From: Stenogyne calaminthoides | Taxonomy: Eukaryota; Streptophyta; Magnoliopsida; Lamiales; Lamiaceae | Direction: 5' to 3' | DNA length: 64,000 bases | Assembly (NCBI GenBank): GCA_037126765.1 | Contig: JBBCBC010000016.1 | Coordinates: forward strand, 13,938,728-14,002,727 | Shown here: positions 34,808 through 45,267 of the stretch, in pieces | How positions within the stretch are numbered: position 1 is the stretch's first letter | How the letters are laid out: each line of letters opens with the position of its first letter | Made by a program: the position numbers and the translations under genes | The notes under the pieces: generated by a model | Database searches by the model: none | What the model saw: the letters and a program-made list of their open reading frames with translations, nothing else | What the model was told of the DNA's origin: nothing

Positions 34808-35725
34808 TCACCAGCCTTCGATCTGTAAATTGGTGCCTGATAAGCTCTCTACCTCCAATCGTTCCACGAATTCCTGAAATTTCCGTTTGTCATGCTGAAA
34901 ATCAACTTTAACTTGAAGATGATGATTCCCCAAGCTCTCTTGTTCCTCCAGTATTTTAACTGCAGATAAAGCAGCAGAAACCTTGCAGTTAACCAAACAT
35001 ATATATTCAAGTGTGCGTATATCTCCGATACTTGAAGGGATTTCAACCAACTCATCCAAATGTTCAAGAACAAGGTTCTCCAGAACTGGGAAATGAGTTT
35101 TGTCTGCATTCCAGCAAACCAAATTGCACCTATAAATTTGCAGATATTTTAGGCGAAGAAACTCCCCTTCAACAGGATTCCAGTTGGGCCCACTACCTGA
35201 AAACCTTAACCTCAAAGCTTCAAGACAAGGCAACGAACCAAATGATGCGAAGTCATTCCACTCCAACTCGAAGAATACTAAAGTCAACTTCTTGAGAGAC
35301 CTGGGGAATACGAATGATCGCAAAAAACTAACAGGCCACACGAGTTTAAAGAAATGGCAGTGTAGAGATTCAAGTTTGTTTAACAAGATTAAATTGCGAA
35401 GACCATAAGAAGGCCATCTCACACTTGATTTCATGAAATCACCATAAGAAATGTGCAACTTCTTGACATTGGGAATTCTTTTACAAGCATTTACAGTAAA
35501 CAAAAAGTTTAGAAGGTTCCCAAGTGTCTGTAGATTATGCAGGACGGGGCCATCATTAAGACAGAAATCAGAAAGACTTACGCTCTTGAACTTAAGATGT
35601 CTAAGTTGTGGCATTTCCCAAATTTGAGACGGGACAACAACTTCTTGAACTATTCCTGTCATTATCAAGGTTTGCACATTCCACAGTCTGGAGATTGAGG
35701 AAGGAATGTGGTATGTGTTTATCAA
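34808..35725 (-). CDS. NLR resistance protein, LRR part (frame-shifted from NB-ARC part)
   Basis: 305 codons continuing the NLR after a frameshift at 35722-35725. The first residues, HIPSSISRLWNVQTLIM and VVPSQIWEMPQLRHLKF, are the first leucine-rich repeats of R1-type NLRs. Later repeats include RSLKKLTLVFFELEW, SLPCLEALRLRFSG, FLRLKYLQIYRCNL and FPVLENLVLEHLDELVEIPS. The end, AALSAVKILEEQESLGNHHL, is close to the usual C-terminus of late blight R1-like proteins. The LRR recognises effectors or restrains the NB-ARC switch. The listed start is not a true start: the codon is TTG and translation would have to come from the NB-ARC frame. Confidence 0.85.
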   Translation of the reverse strand: MINTYHIPSSISRLWNVQTLIMTGIVQEVVVPSQIWEMPQLRHLKFKSVSLSDFCLNDGPVLHNLQTLGNLLNFLFTVNACKRIPNVKKLHISYGDFMKSSVRWPSYGLRNLILLNKLESLHCHFFKLVWPVSFLRSFVFPRSLKKLTLVFFELEWNDFASFGSLPCLEALRLRFSGSGPNWNPVEGEFLRLKYLQIYRCNLVCWNADKTHFPVLENLVLEHLDELVEIPSSIGDIRTLEYICLVNCKVSAALSAVKILEEQESLGNHHLQVKVDFQHDKRKFQEFVERLEVESLSGTNLQIEGW

Positions 35726-37479
35726 ACCAATCGGGCCTTCAGAGATTCATGGGCTAAGAACCGCAAATTAACTTGTTGGAAAGTATCATCTATGGATTCA
35801 CTGTAAACCTCGACCAGTACTCTCAACAATCTGGGTTTAGATTGCAGTAGATCACCGCCTTTGCATATTAGAGAACGAGCAAGTGATTCTGATTTCAAAG
35901 TACGAAAGCCTTGAGGGTGATTTATAATGTGGCGTTGCTTATCTATATCTTGTGCATCGATCACGCTTTTGGCACAAAGAAACTTCTCTTTCTCAGCTAC
36001 TGTAACACATAAGTCTCTTACAAGATCATGAATGGAACATGTTTTAAATTTTCCATTCCATCTCAAACTATGAACAGAGATGAGATTCCTTCCAACAAGA
36101 TCATTTATATAATCCTCTCCGATCTCTTCCAAACTTTGTCCTTCGTTTGGTCTTATAAATCCCTCCGCAACCCAAAGTCTGATAAGTCTGGACACACGAA
36201 TTACTTCATCTTCTGAAAAAACTCCCAAATAAAGAAAACATGGTTTTAGACAAGCAGGTAAGTGATTATAACTCATAGTTAATAACTCTGAGCATCGATT
36301 ATCCTCTTCTATATTCATTGTTGATCTCATATTCATTTCCACATTCTCCCATTGGTCCTGCATCATAGACGAATTTGCAAGAAGCCCGCCAATCACAACA
36401 ATCGCTAGTGGAAGCCCCTGGCACCTTTTAACAATCTTCCTTCCACTTTCTTCCAATTCGGGAGGACAAATTCCTTCTACAAATACCTTCTCACAGAATA
36501 ACTCCCAACTACGTTCATCATCTAGAAATTCCAAAGCTAGCCCCATGGAGTCAAAGTGATTAGCTACGTCGAGTATCCTAGTAGTTACTACAATTCGACT
36601 CCCATTACATTCATTTGGAAAGAAACATTTTATCTCATCCCACACTTCAACACTCCACATATCATCCAGTACGATCAAATATCTCACTCCCGACAAAAGT
36701 TTATGCAATTGCTCGCCTAATTCAATTTCAGTTAACTGCTCGCCTAATTCATGCTCAATTTTTTCATTGAATTTTTCTAAGCAAGATAGAATTCGAAAAA
36801 GGATTACTCTCACATTGTGTCCCTCAGATACAGTAACCCAAACACGAACATCAAAGTGGCGCACAACAAGCAAATTATCATAAGCATTTTTAGCAAGAGT
36901 GGTCTTACCTATTCCACCCACACCAACAACGGGGATGATTCTCCGATCAGATCGATCTCCTATCAATTCCTCCAGAATTTGACCAAAATAACCCTCGAAT
37001 CCCACCATATTACTCTTTCCAGCGGCGAGAGTCCGTACCGAAGAAGCAGCCACGGAAGAAAAAGGCGTAGATCGAGCTTTAATCCTCATAGCCTTTTCCA
37101 TTATAGAATCCATTTCTTCCATTATTTTGCGCAGATCGAGGTTCAATTGTTGCGAGCAGGACGTCCTCAATTGAATTATCTCCAGAAAAGTGGACCAAAA
37201 TGTATCGGTGAATTGAGGAAGAATTTGATCCACGATGTGCGATTCGATAGCATCTTCAGCAGCGTGGGCTGCGGATGCGATCTGCCTCTCTAGGCCTTCG
37301 GTTTCAGCTCTGCTACTTTTATAACAAGTGTAATTTTTCTCTGTGAAATCTAACAGGTAATGAAGGCGTTTGAGAAGGGATTTGATGAGTGTGGTTTCAA
37401 AAGAGGTGGAAAGGCGAGGATGATTTCGGATTTGGTCCAGGTTATTGATTAGAGAAGCCAGCGCTGCGTAAGCTGCCAT
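35722..37479 (-). CDS. CC-NB-ARC part of an R1-like NLR disease-resistance protein
   Basis: 585 codons from ATG at 37479 (MAAYAALASLINNLDQI, the usual start of R1A/R1B-like proteins). Coiled-coil domain with EDAIES around residues 75-80; P-loop GVGGIGKTT (186-194); kinase-2 LIVLDDMW (268-275); RNBS-B SRIVVTTR (294-301); GLPLAI (355-360); RNBS-D CFLYLGVF (about 414-421); MHD motif present as IHD (483-485). All catalytic motifs are intact. A short in-frame duplication (GEQLTEIELGEQL, about 246-258) sits before kinase-2. The frame ends at TGA 35722, exactly where the LRR frame overlaps it by 4 nt. Together the two parts make about 890 residues, the normal length, so one small indel separates an intact gene from this one. 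If real, a truncated CC-NB-ARC protein results. Confidence 0.93.
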   Translation of the reverse strand: MAAYAALASLINNLDQIRNHPRLSTSFETTLIKSLLKRLHYLLDFTEKNYTCYKSSRAETEGLERQIASAAHAAEDAIESHIVDQILPQFTDTFWSTFLEIIQLRTSCSQQLNLDLRKIMEEMDSIMEKAMRIKARSTPFSSVAASSVRTLAAGKSNMVGFEGYFGQILEELIGDRSDRRIIPVVGVGGIGKTTLAKNAYDNLLVVRHFDVRVWVTVSEGHNVRVILFRILSCLEKFNEKIEHELGEQLTEIELGEQLHKLLSGVRYLIVLDDMWSVEVWDEIKCFFPNECNGSRIVVTTRILDVANHFDSMGLALEFLDDERSWELFCEKVFVEGICPPELEESGRKIVKRCQGLPLAIVVIGGLLANSSMMQDQWENVEMNMRSTMNIEEDNRCSELLTMSYNHLPACLKPCFLYLGVFSEDEVIRVSRLIRLWVAEGFIRPNEGQSLEEIGEDYINDLVGRNLISVHSLRWNGKFKTCSIHDLVRDLCVTVAEKEKFLCAKSVIDAQDIDKQRHIINHPQGFRTLKSESLARSLICKGGDLLQSKPRLLRVLVEVYSESIDDTFQQVNLRFLAHESLKARLV

Positions 37480-37725
37480 ATCTGTTATCAGTTTCAGAAA
37501 TATAATGGATAAAAAGATAATCAGGTAGTTGTCTTAGATGGACTAGTCGATGGATAGTCCAAACCAAACCTTGGATTATCTATTCATAAACCTTTTCTTT
37601 ATCGCTAAGTCTTGTAAATGTATTATACATTTATAATATCATATAACTAATTATATTGAAAGATGAAATTTATTTATATTGAATTGTGTAATAATTAATA
37701 TAAAAAAAAGTTACACAATACACCT

Positions 37726-38327
37726 GTGTTGCACGGGTGCGGGTGCGGGGTGCAGATACGATACGATTCGAGTGCAGGGATTCATAGATTTTCAAATTTT
37801 TAGGATACGATACGGCCATAATACGTCAATTTTTTTAATTTAATTATATATATCACCTGTAATAATATTAAAAAATTTACAACAATTATATATAACACAT
37901 GTAGTAATATCAAGAGTATTTAAAACACAAGTACTAATATCAAGGAATTCATCCCATAAGTAACAAAACAAAAATTAAATCAAATATCATTAACCCATAC
38001 AAGTCATAAATCATAATAAAAGATTAATAAATTTTAACATTTAATAAGTTTTAGAGTGTGTCCTTCAAATTATTAGTAAGTTTTAATTTTTTACAAAAAC
38101 AAAAATCCCAAAATTTAATAAATTTCACAAAAAAAATCCCGATACGTATCCGATACGCGTATCCTCGGAACAGGATACGCGTATCCGATAATAAAAAAAT
38201 TAAAAAAAATTGGGATTCACCACGTGGCAAATCAGGTGCGAATCCCAGGCGAATCCCACCCGAATCGCACCCCAGGTGAATCCGATACTGCATACTGTTA
38301 TTTTTTTAAGAATCCGTGCATTAGAGC
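37726..38327. mobile_element. MITE family A, copy 2 (602 bp), upstream of the NLR, inverted
   Basis: Flanked by AATACACCT (37717-37725) and AATACACTT (38328-38336), a 9-bp duplication with one mismatch. Starts GTGTTGCACGGGTGCGGG and ends AAGAATCCGTGCATTAGAGC, the inverse order of copy 1. It shares GATACGATACG, CGTATCC and the AT-rich core. The element lies about 250 bp upstream of the NLR start codon, so it may overlap the promoter. Confidence 0.8.
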
Positions 38328-38336
38328 AATACACTT

Positions 38337-40880
38337 AGATGCATATGAGATCCACTATTTTTTAAGTTGATCTCCCATAAATCATGTATATGCTATAAAC
38401 TTAAATTATTTGACTAATTTCACTCATTTTTAATATATTTTTCTAAATCACTAAACTTAATCTGTATTAGATCAAATGTCATGAATTAAAAACAGAGTTT
38501 ATAGCGTGAATTAAGTCTATACAAATTTTTGCCCTTCAAAAATTATCTTTTATATATTCTTATTAATATCTGCCCTTCAAAATCTTGAAACCATTACATT
38601 TTATGAATACAGAGGTCCCTATTCAAGGATAAGGAAGACTAATTATTATATACATGCACATTGCATCACACACTTTATAATATATTTTAAAAATATATAA
38701 TTTATTGTATTAAAATATATAATTTTATTATACATTCCTAAGAGACCCACTCTTCAAAAAATATAAATATAATGTCAGTATTCTTTTCATCAAACCATGC
38801 AATAACAGCAATCCTTGATATGCCACGACAACAACATTTAACGTCTATTATTTTTATTGATTGTATCATAAACTAGAGTATAACCCCACCTATTACGCAC
38901 TTTAAATATATAGTTATATTACGATTTATTATTTTATTTTTTGGGAGTCAACAATAGTGCATTATATCTAATAATAGAATTATTTATAATTTAGCAATAT
39001 AAATATTACTATAAATGAATTCAATTAATCAAATTAAATAAATATTTGAAATATTTAAATCTATAATTAATAATGTAATAGTATTATTTTTTTATCACAA
39101 AAATTAAAAATATAATAGAAAGTGTTAGTTGGTCAAAATCAATCCTAATAAAACTTAACTGTTTAGATTAGAAATTGAATATCATAAATAAATATTGCAT
39201 AGAAATTGAGTATTTTTAAGTAGAGTAATTTAGAGATGTAGGAGTTGATTCTCATTTAGAAGATAAGTATCTTACATATATGTTTAATTATATATTACTA
39301 GCTTCTCAATTTTTTTGTGGAATATATATTATTAGAAGTATAAAATAGGGAAAATTGATTTTTTTTCTCCTGTAAGTTCGGCATATTCTGATCTTGGTTC
39401 TAGTAACTTTGATTGTTTGATTTTCGTCCTATAACTTTGTAAAATTCAACTTTTTGGTCCTATGACCTGCTATCAAAGGTAGTCTTTCAAGTAAATTTGA
39501 CATGAATTTTGTTTTCCTTTATTAAATTAAAATAAATATACAGCTGGTAAAAAAACACTTAATTAATCCTAATTTGAAGCCCGCAAAACATATAAATCTC
39601 TGAATTCTTAAAGCCAGCAAAACATAAAACTCTCGGCGTATTAAACATACTTTGAGTTAATTAACGGCGGTTAATTCTCCGTAACTTGAGTAAATGTTGG
39701 GAATTGCAGTAATAAAGTTTTCCGCATGGAGATTGTGAAGATTTTGGCCAATTTTTTAGGTAAAAGTACTGAAAGTGATAAAAAGTTAAAATTAACATTT
39801 TCAAAATTGATGGCTTATAAGTTGTAATTTGAATTATGTTGCGATTTTGGAGAATTGTTCATGTATGAAACGTTATACTATTTTATTTTTTAAAATAAAT
39901 TTAAAATTTGAGTATCACAACCACGTGCAAGAGTATTACATTACTTACATGAGACTGTCTCACATAATTTTTTGAATAAATGTAATTATTTGAAATAATA
40001 TAGTTCATTTAAATAAATTATATAATATGATTTGAACACATTAAATTATTCCCTTTGTGGAATCCACATCAAGTTTTGGGTATTATCTTCAACTTCTATG
40101 GTTTTCAACAATCTAGATAATCGTTGGGAGGGCTTAATGACGCTAGTGACACTTAGAGCTTTAAGAATACGGTGGTTTTAGTACTTTTTTGGGTCTTAGG
40201 TGTCAATTAAAATTGTTCAAATAATATATAGTCACAGTGTTATTTATGGAGCTCATATTTCCAAAATTCCACGCATTGATATCTATCCCTCTTGAATTTT
40301 GCAATTGAGAGTTTCAATGGGTAGAGAAATAATATATGATCGTTCAATTGCCAATCTTTGAAGGCTAAAAAGGAAAAAAAAATGAGCGTTAAGGGGTAAT
40401 TTAAAAGAAGCACAAGAAGGATCGTGTCTTGGGAGGGGAAGAATCAACCATAAGGATGGGATGGTAGAAGTGGGGTTGATTTAGGGGTAACTAGGGTTGT
40501 TAACTATTGCATTATACGTGGAAAAAATTTAACATAAATTATATTATAAAACAATTAACACTGTAATAAATACTATAATGAAACAATATCATAATTAAAT
40601 TTTATAAAATATTGAGATTAGGAATAAAGTAAAAAATAACTAAAAAAACACAAACTCTTTTATGAAACTTGTTCATAGTATGAAACTCATACCACTACAC
40701 GTATAAACTGATATCAATACCACTACTCTAAAAATTAATACCAATGACATTTAATGTTCTTAATGAGTTACTAAAAGTGATCAACATGCACCTGCTAAAG
40801 TAAGGAGTGCAAGGTAGATGGAACTAGAAATATGTGGCAAATGGTGTGTATTCCACTAACACGGCGTATTAAAGATTGCT
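38337..40880. other. No gene recognised; AT-rich intergenic DNA with one dispersed repeat
   Basis: No open frame of note. 39344-39512 is a copy of a roughly 165-bp sequence also found at 41563-41727 (see that entry). Runs of A/T dominate the rest. Confidence 0.6.
39344..39512 (+). repeat. Dispersed repeat, copy 1
   Basis: Shares with 41563-41727 the blocks CCTATAACTTTGTAAAATTC, AACTTTTTGGTCCTATGACC and TGCTATCAAAGGT. Same orientation. Family not recognised. Confidence 0.8.
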
Positions 40881-40896
40881 CCAGCTCAAAAATCCA

Positions 40897-41562
40897 AACG
40901 AGGATGGTGAAAAAGAGGCCTTCAAGCTGATTTGGGAGAAAGTAGTGTCTTCAAAGATCCGTGTCCATACTTGGAGAGTCCTTTGGGAACGCATGCATCA
41001 CTATTAGAGATAAAGAATAGAAATTAGTCTTTATCCAATGTATTTATTTATTTTATATTCTTTCCATGTAAATCTCTTTGTATCTTGGGAAAGTTGTTGT
41101 ATTCCTGTAATCGGTCTATTAATAATAGATTTCTCCAATCACCAATTCAACGGTGATATTCTAATCATCTTTACAATCACCATACAACTAATCTGCTAAA
41201 CAGGCGTGCTCTCACCCCGAAAGCAAATCAGGTTTGCCCCTTTTGTGAGTCTGAACAGGAGGCCGTTAAACACATCCTTTTCGAATGCTTTTATGCTCAT
41301 CTTATTTGGATGAAATGTGTAAAATGGGTTGACATTGATACGGTACTCACTTCTTGCCCAATAATAAGTCTACTTCATTTTAGTAGTCTTATCAAAGGAA
41401 AAAAAAGGGAGATGCCTTATGATTTGTCTATGAGAATGTATTGTATGGACACTTTAGAAGATGAGGAATGCACTCATTTTTCGAGGAGAAAGATCGGAAA
41501 CCAAGAAGCTTGTGGAAATGGAGACTTGGTGTTACATATTCGGAATGGTGCTTGGATATTAA
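40897..41562 (+). pseudogene. LINE ORF2 C-terminal fragment (zinc-binding domain after RT), split by a solo LTR
   Basis: The left part reads GEKEAFKLIWEKVVSSKIRV and RVLWERMHH; the right part NLLNRRALTPKANQVCPFCE, then EAVKHILFECFYAHLIWMKC. This is the zinc-binding domain (C-x2-C...H-x4-C) at the end of plant L1-type reverse transcriptase proteins. Removing 41002-41175 plus one ATCAC copy restores one continuous frame across the junction. RT, endonuclease and poly(A) tail are absent. Confidence 0.8.
41002..41175. mobile_element. 174-bp solo LTR (TRIM-sized) in LINE fragment
   Basis: Flanked by ATCAC (40997-41001 and 41176-41180). Begins TATTAGAGATAAAG (TG expected; one change) and ends CATCTTTACA. 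The small LTR size fits terminal-repeat retrotransposons in miniature or a short-LTR Copia element. No coding capacity. Confidence 0.75.
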
Positions 41563-41727
41563 AACTAGGGAAATTGATTTTTTCGTCCTGTAAGTTCGAC
41601 CTATTTTGATTTTGGTTTATTAACTTTGATTATTTGATTTTCATCCTATAACTTTGTAAAATTCAACTTTTTGGTCCTATGACCTGCTATCAAAGGTGGT
41701 CTTTCAGGTATATCTGACGTGATTTTT
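41563..41727 (+). repeat. Dispersed repeat, copy 2
   Basis: Copy of the sequence at 39344-39512, ending at a T-run that belongs to the next LINE. Confidence 0.8.
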
Positions 41728-43466
41728 TTTTTTTTTTTTTTTTATCATAGCAATATTTTATCTTAAATTGTTCCGTTTCCAAGAAGCTCGCAGAACTGAA
41801 GAAAGTTATTGATGGGGTCCCTGTGGAAATATTCAACCACAGTATACACTCACTCCATATTATGATCGAGATTTTTGCATTCGAACAACAAGTGAGTCGT
41901 CGTCTTGTCTTTGCACAAGTTGCAAGTTTTTCCTTGTACATCAAGCTGGACTCCTCTTTTCCACAGGTTGTCGCTCATCGCCAAGCATTTTCTGAGTGCC
42001 TTCCACGTGATCGCTATTATCATTATCAGTGCAAAACATCTCCAAATTTTTTGAACACCTCTTCTTCTCTTGATATTCTTTATCTTCACTATTCTTTTCC
42101 ACCAACAATTGATATGTTATTTTTGTTGAATAAATGTCGCTGGCCTCAAATTTCCAACTCCAACAATCATCTGGTCCTTGAGTGATTTTATACCTGAAAA
42201 TTAATAAGAAAAGCTCATTAAACATATTTTGTTCCTGAATTGATAAGGATCTTCTCCTTTTTTGCTCCCACACCCACTTCCCCATATTTGCAACAAAATA
42301 ATTTAAAACATATTATTATTATAAATAATATATTACTAAAGTTATATATTTATTATAATAAAAAAATAATATTTTGAATTTCTCCTCATCACCACCCCAA
42401 AAGAAAGAATATTTGTAATTTTTTAAGCTCACAAATATATTTTTTTCGGAAGTTTGAAGAAAGACAAGCAACCGCTCAACATTGCGGAGAGAACACATTG
42501 AATCAAAGTCGATTTACCATCCAAAGATAATTGGTTCACATTCCATTCCGCTACCTCTATTTAACCCTCTAAATTAGATCCTTCCATGTTGCCTTAGCTT
42601 TATGATTGATGCCCACTTTTAACCCAAGGTAAGATAAATGAATTACCGAAACTGAACAATCCATCTAAAATGTCATTTTCCTTAATTGATTAGCCGGAAC
42701 ATCCACACCTTAAATCGAGCATTTATCGAAGTTGACTTTTAGGTGAGAAAGTAGTTTGAGATATTCTCTGAATTTCCAGAACCAAGAAAAATTATATCAT
42801 CGACATATTAAAGGTGGGAGATTCTGATTTTTTCCTTTTCAAATTAAAGACTGGTTCAAAAGGCCTCTCCTACACCCCGTGAGATGTCAACATACTAAGA
42901 GCTCCTTGTCTTAAACCTCTTTTGAGAGGAAATTCCCCTGAAAGACTTCTTTTATAAGAACAGAAGTCGTTGTCGTAGATACACATGCTTTGATCTAAGT
43001 TCTCCACTTAGGGCAGAAATTAAAGCCATCTAAGATCTCATCAATAAATTCTCAACGCACCGAGTCATATGTTTTAGCGAAATCCACTTTGAAGAAGATT
43101 CTAGATATGTTTTGTCGTTTTGCCCTTTCCACTGCTTCATTGAGAACAAGCACTCCATCTATAATTTGTCTCCCACCTATGAAAAACTATGTCATCGACA
43201 TATTAAAGGTGTGAGATTTTGACTTTTTTTCCTTTTTCAATTACAGCTGGTTCAAAAAGCCTCACCTCCACCCCACGAGATATCAACATACTAAGAGCTT
43301 CTTGCCTTAAACCTCTTTTGAGAGGAAATTCCCCGAAAGGACTTCCGTTACAAGAACATAAGTCGTTGTCGTAGATACACATGCTTTGATCTAAGCTCTC
43401 CACTTAGGCCAGAAATTAAAGCCCTCTAACATCTTATTAATAAATTCTCAACGCACTGAGTCATTT
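41727..43466 (-). pseudogene. L1-type LINE ORF2 fragment (RT and zinc-binding domain), 5' truncated
   Basis: Minus strand. The T-run at 41727-41746 is the poly(A) tail. Reading inward: from 43180 to 43060 GRQIIDGVLVLNEAVERAKR and FFKVDFAKTYDSV (RT palm); near 42800 YVDDIIFLG (catalytic box, here YVDD); 42730-42370 decayed thumb; 42285-41850 WSWKFEASDIYSTKITYQLL and TCNLCKDKTTTHLLFECK, the C-terminal zinc-binding domain. Many stops and shifts. Endonuclease and ORF1 are missing, as usual for 5'-truncated copies. Confidence 0.8.
42794..43466 (-). repeat. Direct duplication, about 275 bp repeated at 398-bp spacing, inside the LINE RT
   Basis: 42794-43070 and 43192-43466 share TTAAACCTCTTTTGAGAGGA, GTCGTTGTCGTAGATACACA and ATAAATTCTCAACGCAC. 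Only one copy is followed by the RT palm segment, so the duplication arose after or during insertion. Confidence 0.85.
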
Positions 43467-43634
43467 TTTTTTTGGTAAGTAAAATTTCTTTTATTAAAAA
43501 AAGAAAGAGGACAGAGGGTCCTGTACAAAGAATTACATCTTTACAAACTACTTTAGCACTCTAATATTTTTCAAGAGCTAACTAACCAATCTGGGAAAGA
43601 ATAATTATAAAAAAAATGGATATTTCACTATGCA
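43467..43634 (-). mobile_element. 3' end of another LINE-type element
   Basis: On the plus strand it begins with a T-run, then GGTAAGTAAAATTTC. Reversed, this is a 3' end with AATAAAAGAAA signals and poly(A). It is cut by the Copia LTR at 43640. No coding part is visible. Confidence 0.5.
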
Positions 43635-43639
43635 CCAAC

Positions 43640-45247
43640 TGTTGAAATTTAGAGACACGTAAACACGTAATACATGTGCAGTGGAATTAAACAGTTCACC
43701 AACAACGAACATATAATTGAATAAACGATTACAATAATCATAACAAGAAATCTTACAGCAATTCGAAAACATATTTCTCAACTATGGTATCCACGTAATC
43801 TCCAATCACGGACATGCACGGATTTGCCAGCGTCAAATCCCGAGATGAATTTGCTAGGAAAATTCAAACTCTAGATCTTATGGAAAGAATAATGAATTAA
43901 CGTTGTTTATGAATTCCCAAGAGCTCATACATATATGGGGAGACCCAGCTTAAAACTCTAAGCTAGCCTGATTGGGAAATAAAATCTCTAGTCTTTATTT
44001 AAATAAATCTCTTAGATTTATTTCTCATATATAAAATCTCTACGGATTTAATTCCCATATATGTTAAATCTCTACGATTTGTTTCCATATATATTAAATC
44101 CTACAATAATATTCCAAATATTATTATTGGGAATGCCTATTTAATTAAATCCAATTTAATTAAACCTTAATAATAATTAATTCCAAATTAATCTATTATT
44201 AATTAATTCTCCATAAATTAAATATTAAATCAGATTTAACATTTAATCAACCAACTATAATTTGTAAAAGGAAACTACTTGTTGTGTGGCCCATAAGCCC
44301 TCATATATCTAGTGATTAGTCAAACTAACAATCTTAATTGAACTCTAGACAATAAATCAGACATTCTCAATATATGAGGTACGTTGCGAGAAACGTGCAA
44401 CTACCTGTAACTGAAACATGTGCTATTACGATTTCCTCCTTTCATTCATGAATACTCGATTAGTCTTGAACATGATGAAGTGTCTATTCAAATAACTTAA
44501 TCATATTATCTATAATCACTAATTGATCACTTATGTCACACTTGGCCACAAAGTCCAAGTTGACGTGCATTGGCCAATGACTTTGATCCAATTATGATGA
44601 GAAGATGAGTATTCTCTCTAAATCCACTTTGAGGAATGAATCCTTTTTTTGGCTCAACTACCACACACATGCATTTCGTGATGAACCCAATCCAAGCCAT
44701 ATCTACCCTTGGAAGGGTGCAAGCGTCGGTCATGGTCAAAGTTCATCACTCCACACATGTCGTGCGTATTGACTTCAAGTCAAAGTAGTATCGCATCGCT
44801 CCTACTAACAGAAACACCCGTAGACACATATAGTGGAATTACATCAAACAGTTTCTCGGATGGGTATACCAATACCCTCCAAGGTATTTATGCATCAATC
44901 ATGAGATACTTAGTATCTCGTAGTAAGTGAGATCTTATTACACTCTCTAAGAGTATGATGTAGATCGCACACCAATCTCCACTGCATCATCAATATCCCA
45001 TTCTTGAGGATCCTCGATTGGGGCTATTTGAGAATCATGGTTAAGTCATCTGAGTTCTCACACACTCAATGACAACAATGACTCAGGGGAACACAGATAA
45101 GAACAATCAAACAATCAAACATAATATTCTAATAAGTGTAATGCCATACATTTAACATTAAATAAACAATAATATTAAACCAATACTGAATATTATCTGA
45201 GCATTATGTCCTTATAATGGATTGTCTCTAGGGCACTAACACTAACA
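43640..45247 (-). repeat. 3' LTR of the truncated Copia element (1,608 bp)
   Basis: Plus-strand ends are TGTTGAAATTTAGAG and CACTAACACTAACA, so the LTR itself runs TGTTAGTGTTAGTG to TTTCAACA. The polypurine tract (AAGTGGAAGAT on the minus strand, 45248-45262) is directly next to it. Confidence 0.8.
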
Positions 45248-45267
45248 ATCTTCCACTTAAACTAGAG

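Noticed and set aside
36817..37293. 158-codon plus-strand frame
   Set aside because: Antisense shadow of the NB-ARC coding sequence.
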